DNA of 6,837 nucleotides from an uncultured Flammeovirgaceae bacterium (GTDB lineage: Bacteria > Bacteroidota > Bacteroidia > Cytophagales > Cyclobacteriaceae): positions 1-6,837 of the forward strand of contig CAMLLI010000232.1 in NCBI GenBank assembly GCA_946480685.1, written 5' to 3'. A program made the translations under genes and the position numbers. The notes beneath the pieces were generated by a model. The model ran no database searches. It had not been told where the DNA came from and was given only the letters and a program-made list of their open reading frames with translations. Every line of letters begins with the position of its first letter. Within the stretch, counting starts at the first letter, position 1. Of the stretch, positions 1 to 4,867 are shown in pieces.

Positions 1-287
1 TCCAGCAAGCGAAAATTCTCGGCTACCTTTAATGTACTATGGTTGGGCAGCATGATACCACCGGAACCGAAGCGCAGGTTTTTCGTTTCACCTGCCAGCC
101 GCGCGATAAGTACTTCAGGCGCGGCACCGGCTAATGTAGCAATGTTATGATGTTCCGATAACCAGTAGCGCGTATAGCCCAACCGATCGGTGTGTTTGGC
201 AAGTTGTATACTTTCCTGCAGAGCTTCCCGCGCGTTGCTGCCTCTGCGAATGGGAGTCTGATCGAGTACGCTGAGTTTTAATTTCAT
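1..287 (-). CDS. Luciferase-like (LLM class) flavin-dependent oxidoreductase, N-terminal part; runs off the window
   Basis: The reverse strand from the ATG at 287 reads open to the window edge, giving 95 complete codons of the N-terminus. The protein starts MKLKLSVLDQTPI and continues with a conserved block WLSEHHN (about residues 42-48), then AGAAPEVLIARLAG and GSGGIMLPNHS (about 75-85). This order is typical of bacterial luciferase-like TIM-barrel monooxygenases of the MsnO8/YhbW type, which use reduced flavin, usually FMNH2, and O2. The substrate cannot be read from the sequence. About 240 further residues would be expected outside the window. The upstream gap (288-439) shows no convincing promoter. 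It holds two short inverted repeats: CCTTC/GAAGG at 300-316 and ATTCG/CGAAT at 380-392. Family call is firm; specific function is not. Confidence 0.9.
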   Translation of the reverse strand, partial: MKLKLSVLDQTPIRRGSNAREALQESIQLAKHTDRLGYTRYWLSEHHNIATLAGAAPEVLIARLAGETKNLRFGSGGIMLPNHSTLKVAENFRLL

Positions 288-439
288 AGACGATAGATGC
301 CTTCCGTTTCAGAAGGAGTGTGTTTTTATGTATTTTCTATAAACACAACAGCCAGCGGTAAAGGTTCAGTCGGGCGTAGATTCGTTTCGAATGGTAACCA
401 GATGTGTACTGATCATTAATGTGTAAATGCCTGAACAAG

Positions 440-477
440 AAAATAAAAGCCTCACCGTGGTGCTGCACGGTGAGGCT
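440..477 (-). terminator. Intrinsic terminator of the four-helix membrane protein gene
   Basis: Two perfect 12-base arms, AGCCTCACCGTG (448-459) and its complement (466-477), enclose a 6-base loop. On the minus strand the hairpin is followed by TTTATTTT (447-440). The hairpin begins 21 bases after the stop codon of the 499-885 gene, so it ends that transcript and insulates the oxidoreductase gene downstream. On the plus strand the hairpin is followed only by a mixed AT stretch, so it is mainly a minus-strand terminator. Confidence 0.93.
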
Positions 478-498
478 GATGATTATTTTATAGTTAGA

Positions 499-885
499 TC
501 AGACCGCTGCGATCTGTTTCACCCCCCTGATCTGCAGATACGCCATCGCTGCCACCCACAAGGCCACTGCGGTAATAGCGATATAGCCTATCGCTGATAA
601 CTGAAATAACTGCGGCAATACAATGGCTATACTGCCTGCTACCCAGAGTATATCCAGTGCAATGATGATATATACATGGTTAATTCGCGTGGTGTGTTGC
701 ACTGCTTCATTTAATACGCCCGCTGCGAACACGACCAGAAATATACCTACACACATGACAGCTCCTGTAGCCGTTGTACCAAAGAGTTCGGCAACTGTTT
801 CTGCCAATACTACAAGACCAATACCGGTAGCACCTGAGCTTACCGCGTTGATGAGAAGAACATTTTTCAGCGATATCATATACAT
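499..885 (-). CDS. Small four-helix integral membrane protein of unknown function
   Basis: A 128-residue protein that is almost entirely hydrophobic. Four membrane segments can be seen at about residues 8-28, 40-60, 71-92 and 97-117, with short polar loops; the main one is EAVQHTTRINH (60-70). The C-terminus is a short basic tail (IRGVKQ). I do not recognise a named family, and no catalytic motif or metal site stands out apart from a single Asp in helix 3 (D78). Small four-helix proteins of this kind are common orphans in Bacteroidota. The start could be the ATG at 885 or the one two codons later at 879. The -7 box at 911-918 predicts a leader of about 20 bases for the first, which is the choice made here. 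It ends in a strong terminator and is transcribed alone. The divergent AraC regulator is a plausible controller, by position only. Confidence 0.82.
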   Translation of the reverse strand: MYMISLKNVLLINAVSSGATGIGLVVLAETVAELFGTTATGAVMCVGIFLVVFAAGVLNEAVQHTTRINHVYIIIALDILWVAGSIAIVLPQLFQLSAIGYIAITAVALWVAAMAYLQIRGVKQIAAV

Positions 886-910
886 TTATGTTTAGTGTTT
901 ATTGATGAAG

Positions 911-918
911 CAAAGGTA
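911..918 (-). promoter_or_regulatory. Bacteroidota -7 promoter box for the membrane protein gene
   Basis: On the minus strand the bases read TACCTTTG, an exact match to the Bacteroidota -7 consensus TAnnTTTG. Transcription would begin near 905, about 20 bases before the ATG at 885. No clear TTTG -33 element lies at the expected distance. The box is overlapped by an 8-base palindrome, GGTATACC (915-922), which could be chance or part of an operator. Confidence 0.6.
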
Positions 919-1015
919 TACCGGCACCCTTGCCTTCGGTTTATCTTTTTACGACAACCCATTACCATCTTGCGCCAACGGGGTGGCTGTAGGGTAAACA
1001 GCTTTCCTGAACCAG

Positions 1016-1023
1016 TATATTTG
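1016..1023 (+). promoter_or_regulatory. Bacteroidota -7 promoter box directly before the AraC-family gene
   Basis: TATATTTG matches TAnnTTTG exactly and ends only four bases before the ATG at 1028. With usual spacing the transcript would start at or within a base or two of the start codon, so the mRNA would be leaderless. There is no purine-rich ribosome binding site before the ATG, which fits. No good -33 TTTG is seen around 990-998. Confidence 0.6.
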
Positions 1024-1027
1024 CAGT

Positions 1028-2032
1028 ATGGATGAACAACAGAAACGATTGGTGCTAAGCTTGCTGGCCTATGCCGTGCAGCGTGGTATATCTGCTCAGC
1101 AACTCTGCAAGCTTTGTAATCTTGATCTGGCAGTACTGAAAAGGAACGAACCGGTTGCCATTACGCGTAAACAGCAGGAAGACCTCTGGATGAATGCGAT
1201 TCATTTGTGTGATGACCCGTTGTTCGGCCTGCACTTTGGTGAATCATTGCAGTTGAGTGCGCTGGGTGTAGTAGGAGAGATCATCAAGATGAGCGGTACA
1301 GTAGGGGAAGCGTTGGCGCACGCTGCTGCGATGACGCCCATGGTAACCGACCTTGTTACGATGGATGTGATACAATCCAAAAAAACATTTACCGTGCATT
1401 TTATACCCACTGCATTCGGCAAGCAGCAAAGTGATACCGTTACGTTCCGGCAGATGCTTGACTTACTCATGGTGTTCACGATCCACGAACTCGATGGCTT
1501 GTTACTGGAGAAAGTAAAACCCATCTCGGTACGACACGCTTTTCAGACGGCACATATAGAGGAGTACGAGCGTATATTCCGTTGTGTGCCCGTGCGCAAG
1601 GCACAGCATACGCTGGAGTTTGACAATGCATACTGGAACGAACCTATTCTCACCGCTAATTATGAATTGCAGAAAGTGTTGCTTGATAAGGTAAATACGA
1701 TAGGCAAGGAAGCAGGCAACGCACAAACACTGCAATCAAAGATTTATACCTATCTGCTGCAGCATGCTTATCTGGGTATACTTAGCCAGGAGGAGGTAGC
1801 CGCAAATTTTAATATCAGTGCCCGCAGCCTGCAACGCAAGCTTCGCGAAGAAGGTGTAACGTACCAGCAATTGTCTGACAGTGTGAGAAAATCGCTGGCC
1901 GTACACTATATACGTTCCGGTAATTATCAGCTCAAGGAAATATCCGCTATGCTTGGCTATAACGAGCTGAGTGCATTTACCCGAGCCTTTAAACGTTGGA
2001 CGGGACAAGCCCCGGCCAGTTACCGCGCATAA
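1028..2032 (+). CDS. AraC-family transcriptional regulator with an N-terminal arabinose-binding-like (PF12625-type) domain
   Basis: A 334-residue DNA-binding regulator. Residues about 15-200 resemble the N-terminal domain found in the OruR/ArgR-like branch of AraC proteins; see FGLHFGESLQLSALGVVGEI (66-85) and the later DLVTM and VRHAF segments. The C-terminal 100 residues form the double helix-turn-helix. The first HTH is SQEEVAANFNISARSLQRKL (253-272). The second is QLKEISAMLGYNELSAFTRA (301-320), followed by the family signature FKRWTGQAPASYR (321-333). The effector is unknown. The length is normal for the family and no domain is broken. The ATG at 1028 is supported by the -7 box just before it, and the next Met is at residue 55, inside the domain. 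It is divergent from the membrane protein gene and convergent with the receiver gene, with 32 bases between stops and no clear terminator. Confidence 0.93.
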   Translation: MDEQQKRLVLSLLAYAVQRGISAQQLCKLCNLDLAVLKRNEPVAITRKQQEDLWMNAIHLCDDPLFGLHFGESLQLSALGVVGEIIKMSGTVGEALAHAAAMTPMVTDLVTMDVIQSKKTFTVHFIPTAFGKQQSDTVTFRQMLDLLMVFTIHELDGLLLEKVKPISVRHAFQTAHIEEYERIFRCVPVRKAQHTLEFDNAYWNEPILTANYELQKVLLDKVNTIGKEAGNAQTLQSKIYTYLLQHAYLGILSQEEVAANFNISARSLQRKLREEGVTYQQLSDSVRKSLAVHYIRSGNYQLKEISAMLGYNELSAFTRAFKRWTGQAPASYRA

Positions 2033-2064
2033 GTAAATGACTTCAATATATAGCCGTTCAGAGT

Positions 2065-2469
2065 TTACACCGAGAGTTTTGCGAGGCAATTCTCGATGGA
2101 AACTTTCAGGTGCGCATACTGGGTTGGCTTCTGTATATATTGAAACGCTCCCAGCTTGTACGACTTCTCGATGTTATCGAGGGTGGAAGACGTAGACAGA
2201 ATAACCACGGGTATAGATTTAAACTCCGGGTGCTCCTTTATTTCTTTGAGACACTGAAAGCCATTCTTCAACGGCATGTTCAGATCCATAAAGATAGCAT
2301 CGGGAAATCGGTCGACTGCGCGGAGTTTTTCCAGCAGTATAATTCCGTTTTCTGCAATGGTAATATCAATGGGAAGTGCTAACTCCTGAAATACATCTTT
2401 GAATAAAAGTATATCATCCGGGTCATCATCAGCGTAAAAAATTTTCTTTATCAACTGGTTTTCGCTCAT
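2065..2469 (-). CDS. Stand-alone receiver-domain response regulator (Rcp1/CheY-like)
   Basis: A 134-residue protein made of one receiver domain and no output domain. The acidic pocket is YADDDPDD (12-19). The phosphoacceptor is D62 in FMDLNMP, the switch Ser/Thr is S92 in VVILSTSS, and the conserved Lys is K114 in YIQKP. All residues needed for phosphorylation are present. The overall pattern is that of Rcp1-type receivers, which take phosphate from a separate kinase and act by protein contact or as a phosphate shuttle or sink. It is divergent from the NarL-type regulator/kinase operon across 219 bases, which makes that kinase its best candidate partner (inference). There is no Shine-Dalgarno: the minus strand reads CTTTCCCCCG directly before the ATG. 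A weak TACTTTC near 2475-2481 is the only -7-like string, which would make this gene nearly leaderless too. Confidence 0.93.
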   Translation of the reverse strand: MSENQLIKKIFYADDDPDDILLFKDVFQELALPIDITIAENGIILLEKLRAVDRFPDAIFMDLNMPLKNGFQCLKEIKEHPEFKSIPVVILSTSSTLDNIEKSYKLGAFQYIQKPTQYAHLKVSIENCLAKLSV

Positions 2470-2576
2470 CGGGGGAAAGTATAAGTTAAGGTAAAGCGGG
2501 CATCATTTTTTCTCAGGTACTATGCTGCTGCTATACCTGTTGCTGATGTATTCCAAACAACAGCTCAATATTAGAG

Positions 2577-2591
2577 TGTTACACTGTAACA
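2577..2591. promoter_or_regulatory. 15-base palindrome, candidate operator
   Basis: TGTTACA-C-TGTAACA is a perfect inverted repeat with 7-base arms around one base. It lies in the gap between the divergent receiver and NarL-type regulator genes, about 45 bases upstream of the regulator's proposed -33 element. The shape suits a dimeric DNA-binding protein. LuxR/NarL-type regulators usually bind such dyads and often their own promoters, so the gene at 2689 is one candidate binder (inference). Confidence 0.55.
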
Positions 2592-2595
2592 TTCT

Positions 2596-2613
2596 ATCAG
2601 GGATTTCCCTGAT
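2596..2613. promoter_or_regulatory. 18-base palindrome next to the first, candidate operator or terminator-like hairpin
   Basis: ATCAGGGA-TT-TCCCTGAT has perfect 8-base arms. It begins four bases after the 2577-2591 palindrome ends, and the two centres are about 20 bases apart, roughly two helical turns. On the plus strand it is followed by a T run (2613-2617), so as RNA it could fold as a 7-bp stem with a 4-base loop and resemble an intrinsic terminator. No plus-strand gene precedes it closely, so an operator is the preferred reading. Confidence 0.5.
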
Positions 2614-2635
2614 TTTTAGTAGGATTTGGCCGCTT

Positions 2636-2669
2636 TTTGGAAGATTAACATTAAAGCAATTTACCTTTA
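2636..2669 (+). promoter_or_regulatory. Candidate Bacteroidota promoter for the regulator/kinase operon
   Basis: TTTG at 2636-2639 and TACCTTTA at 2662-2669 match the -33 and -7 elements (one mismatch in the TAnnTTTG box), separated by 22 bases. The start of transcription would be near 2674, leaving a leader of about 15 bases before the ATG at 2689. Both palindromes lie just upstream, where an activator or repressor could act. Confidence 0.5.
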
Positions 2670-2688
2670 AGGATTTAATCGCTTTAAA

Positions 2689-3366
2689 ATGCCCGAAAAG
2701 ATCAAAGTTTTTCATCTCGAAGATTACAAGATTATACGTGATGGCATCCGGTTTTTATTAGGTAATGATGAAGCCATTGAAGTTGTAGGCGAAGCAAGGC
2801 AGGGAGAGGAGTTGTTGAGCGTTGCCGACAAAATGCGCATTGATATACTCTTACTCGATATTTACCTGGACGGAATGCAGGACGTTCGTACCATTGATGG
2901 TTTCGAAGTATGTGAAATCGTCAAAAAGAAATATCCAAAAATAAAGATCATTGCCCACTCGGTTTACGATGATGCCGATCGTGTTGCCAAGATCATGAAA
3001 GCCGGTGCCATGGGTTTTGTATCCAAGAAGGCCGGATACGAGGAACTTATCCAGGCTATAAAAGTAGTGCATGGCGGCAAAAAATATATTTGTGCCGAGA
3101 CCTCGCGAAAGCTAAAAAACATTAATAAATTTTTGGCGGGAATTGAAGATACGCTGCGGGGCGAAGACGAGTTCTTTTCCAAACGCGAACGAGAAGTGCT
3201 GGAGTTGATGGCGAAAGGGTACTCTTCCAGAAAAATAGCCGAGAATTTATTCATTACCGAAAAAACCGTGGAGTCTCATCGTAAAAACATGGTTCAGAAG
3301 GCAAAAGTGAAAAACACAGCCGAACTTATTGCTTATGCGTCAGCCCGCGGCTTTTTGAAAGTATAA
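2689..3366 (+). CDS. NarL/FixJ-family response regulator (receiver plus LuxR-type HTH)
   Basis: A 225-residue DNA-binding response regulator. Residues 4-128 are the receiver: acidic pair E11-D12, phosphoacceptor D57 (LLLDIYLDG), switch S91 (IIAHSVYDD) and conserved K113 (GFVSKKAG). Residues about 162-223 are the LuxR-type helix-turn-helix, FFSKREREVLELMAKGYSSR then KIAENLFITEKTVESHRKNM, ending AELIAYASARGFL. It is slightly longer than the usual 205-215 residues. Between D57 and the normally following DGxE there are about six extra residues (QDVRTI), and the usual Pro after the phosphorylated Asp is missing. The histidine kinase gene starts 27 bases after its stop, so the two are almost surely co-transcribed. 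The start is supported by the first in-frame ATG after the -7 box and by the usual short N-terminus before KIKVFHLEDY. Confidence 0.95.
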   Translation: MPEKIKVFHLEDYKIIRDGIRFLLGNDEAIEVVGEARQGEELLSVADKMRIDILLLDIYLDGMQDVRTIDGFEVCEIVKKKYPKIKIIAHSVYDDADRVAKIMKAGAMGFVSKKAGYEELIQAIKVVHGGKKYICAETSRKLKNINKFLAGIEDTLRGEDEFFSKREREVLELMAKGYSSRKIAENLFITEKTVESHRKNMVQKAKVKNTAELIAYASARGFLKV

Positions 3367-3393
3367 TTATATACCTTGCCGTGTTGTCGTAAC

Positions 3394-4476
3394 ATGTATA
3401 CTATGCCAGAGGCCCCCGCATACACCGAGATCAAACGCATTGGAGAATTATCCAACGATGGTGTTTTTATTTACAAGGTGGATGAACGCAGGTTCCACTA
3501 TATCAATCCTGCCTTCGCTGAGATTTTCTATGTAAGTCACGAAGATATTTACGCACAGTCGAGGCTGCTGCTGGACCTGATCATCTCTGAAGATCAGCAC
3601 TACCTCCGGTCGCGCTTCTCCGATCTTATCCACTTCGGCTGTATAACCAGCACGGAGTTCACTATAAAAATTTCCAGTGGATTGCTGAAGCATGTATCAT
3701 GCGATGCCTATGTGCTGGACAACAACACTACGGTTATCGGTTTTGTGAAAGACGTAAGCCGCACCAAGGAACATGAAAACTATATCATTAACTATGGTGC
3801 GAAGAAAGATACCCTGCTGGATATGATTACGCATAACCTGTACGGACCGCTAAATCTTTCGCAAAGTATATTAAACCGGATTGAAGAATCGTATAAGAGC
3901 GAGCCTAACAGCGATATCAACACGCAGTTGCACCTGATCCGCAGTATAACACGTGAGTGCATTGATATTGTGAGCAACTTTTTGCGCGAAGAACACCAGG
4001 AGTCCGAACGCATTTTTATCAAGAAAAGTCGCTTCGATATTGTAGAGCGCGTGCGTGCAACGCTTACCAAGCTGGTAGAGACCAACCATGACAAGAACTT
4101 TACGTTGATCACCAAGCTGGATAACCTGTATATCAATGCCGATAGTGTCAAGTTTTTCCAGATCATTCACAACCTGATCTCCAATGCCATCAAGTTTACG
4201 CCTGAAGGCGGTCAGATCGAAATAACGCTGGAAGAAGGGGAAGAAGACTTTATTGTGAGTGTAAAAGACAACGGCATCGGTATACCACCGGAATTCCACC
4301 CGTTCATATTTCAGCGAAACGAAGCGGTACGCAGACCGGGACTGAAAGGTGAGAAGTCGATGGGACTCGGGCTGCCAATTGTAAAAAGTCTTGTTGAACT
4401 GATGAACGGAGAGATCTGGTTTGAGAGTAAAGACGGCAGCGAGTCAATATTTTTTGTCAGGTTCCCGAAGGAATGA
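3394..4476 (+). CDS. Soluble PAS-domain sensor histidine kinase
   Basis: About 360 residues with no membrane segment, so it is a cytoplasmic sensor. Counting from the ATG at 3394, a PAS-like domain covers roughly 18-126 (NDGVFIYKVDERRFHYINPA, ending GFVKDVSRTKE). The dimerisation/phosphoacceptor helix carries H147 in DMITHNLYGPLN. The ATP-binding domain has the N box NLISNAIKFTP (N264), G1 DNGIGIP (292-298), an F-box-like FHPFIFQ, and G2 GLGLPIVKSL (from 324). The residue after the phosphorylated His is Asn rather than Glu/Asp, a variant common among Bacteroidota PAS kinases. The frame can be extended to a TTG at 3376, but ATGs at 3394 and 3403 are more likely; neither has a Shine-Dalgarno. 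It follows the NarL-type regulator in one operon and is followed by a terminator. Its signal is unknown; no cofactor-binding residue in the PAS domain is evident. Confidence 0.93.
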   Translation: MYTMPEAPAYTEIKRIGELSNDGVFIYKVDERRFHYINPAFAEIFYVSHEDIYAQSRLLLDLIISEDQHYLRSRFSDLIHFGCITSTEFTIKISSGLLKHVSCDAYVLDNNTTVIGFVKDVSRTKEHENYIINYGAKKDTLLDMITHNLYGPLNLSQSILNRIEESYKSEPNSDINTQLHLIRSITRECIDIVSNFLREEHQESERIFIKKSRFDIVERVRATLTKLVETNHDKNFTLITKLDNLYINADSVKFFQIIHNLISNAIKFTPEGGQIEITLEEGEEDFIVSVKDNGIGIPPEFHPFIFQRNEAVRRPGLKGEKSMGLGLPIVKSLVELMNGEIWFESKDGSESIFFVRFPKE

Positions 4477-4491
4477 TATAGCTATATATGT

Positions 4492-4526
4492 CAGCTTGGG
4501 TATAAAAATGCACAGGCTGTTTTTTT
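4492..4526 (+). terminator. Intrinsic terminator of the regulator/kinase operon
   Basis: CAGCTTG (4492-4498) pairs with CAGGCTG (4513-4519) as a 7-bp stem with one G-U pair, and two further pairs beyond a mismatch. The loop is AT-rich, and seven T bases follow (4520-4526). It begins 15 bases after the kinase stop codon, so it ends the two-gene operon and separates it from the L,D-transpeptidase gene. A 12-base palindrome, ATATAGCTATAT (4476-4487), overlaps the kinase stop just before it. Confidence 0.85.
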
Positions 4527-4721
4527 GTCAGCATACCTGGAAAAAATTTTCATCCCGCTAATACAGATTTTTATTTTGCTACGAATGAAAACAGATATAG
4601 TATTGCGCCAAAGTATAGGCTTCTGGCAAATTACTTTCTCATATCAGTATAAATCATACATACGCTTAAATCCTTTCATTTATTTGGAAAATAGTTGGCC
4701 TAAAGGTTGCAATATGGAGTA

Positions 4722-4739
4722 TACAGGAATAAACCTGTA
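4722..4739 (+). repeat. Short hairpin in the L,D-transpeptidase leader
   Basis: TACAGG (4722-4727) and CCTGTA (4734-4739) are perfect 6-base complementary arms around the loop AATAAA. No T run follows, so it is not an intrinsic terminator. It could be a DNA-protein dyad, a leader RNA stem, or chance. Confidence 0.4.
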
Positions 4740-4851
4740 GACAAGTTATGAGCCTTTTCTGTAGATCTCAATGTGCTGTTACTCCACAAGTTCAAGAGTT
4801 AACGGTGCGTAAGGACGACCCAACCCGTTGGAATTATTTTTTCAATTCAGG

Positions 4852-4860
4852 AAAGGTGAG
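4852..4860 (+). promoter_or_regulatory. Ribosome binding site that decides the L,D-transpeptidase start
   Basis: AAAGGTGAG ends seven bases before the ATG at 4868. Its GGTGA core matches the complement of the 16S rRNA 3' end. It is the only good Shine-Dalgarno-like sequence before any gene in the window, and it favours 4868 over the in-frame ATG at 4748. Confidence 0.6.
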
Positions 4861-4867
4861 AACCAAT

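Larger units (their letters stand above)
4527..4867 (+). other. Gene-free upstream/leader region of the L,D-transpeptidase gene
   Basis: These 341 bases are AT-rich in the first half and hold no convincing protein gene. The best -7-like string is TTTATTTG at 4679-4686, with one mismatch to TAnnTTTG; no -33 partner is clear. Further down are a hairpin TACAGG-AATAAA-CCTGTA (4722-4739), which lies inside a possible 8-codon ORF (ATG 4714 to TAG 4740), and small inverted repeats CCAAC/GTTGG (4820-4831) and GAATT/AATTC (4831-4848). Seven-base direct repeats CTGTAGA (4735, 4759) and ACAAGTT (4741, 4786) are also present and are near chance level. If the promoter is near 4680, the transcript has a leader of about 175 bases, long for this window. 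Confidence 0.5.

Noticed and set aside
623..895. Plus-strand ORF opposite the four-helix membrane protein
   Set aside because: It is low-complexity and Thr/Ala-rich, as expected from the antisense of a hydrophobic gene. The minus-strand gene has a promoter box and terminator.
2033..2064. Shared terminator between the convergent AraC and receiver genes
   Set aside because: No stem followed by a T run could be found on either strand in these 32 bases.
2596..2617. Plus-strand intrinsic terminator reading of the second palindrome
   Set aside because: No plus-strand transcript is expected there: the nearest upstream plus gene ends at 2032, beyond a minus-strand gene. The stem is also short. An operator role fits better, though it is not proven.
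3376..3393. TTG start six codons upstream for the histidine kinase
   Set aside because: Rare start codon, translates to an unlikely LPCCRN head, and two ATGs follow at 3394 and 3403. The upstream ATATACCTTG resembles a degraded -7 box rather than coding sequence.
3871..4299. Minus-strand ORF inside the histidine kinase gene
   Set aside because: It overlaps the conserved kinase boxes on the other strand and shows no family resemblance, so it is a shadow frame.
4525..4740. Possible 71-residue plus-strand ORF after the kinase terminator
   Set aside because: It begins at a TTG directly in the terminator T run, has no ribosome binding site, and has an unconvincing composition for a protein.
4748..4867. 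In-frame 40-codon N-terminal extension of the L,D-transpeptidase from the ATG at 4748
   Set aside because: It would place the lipoprotein signal peptide inside the chain, has no family-like sequence, and the ATG at 4868 has a good Shine-Dalgarno.
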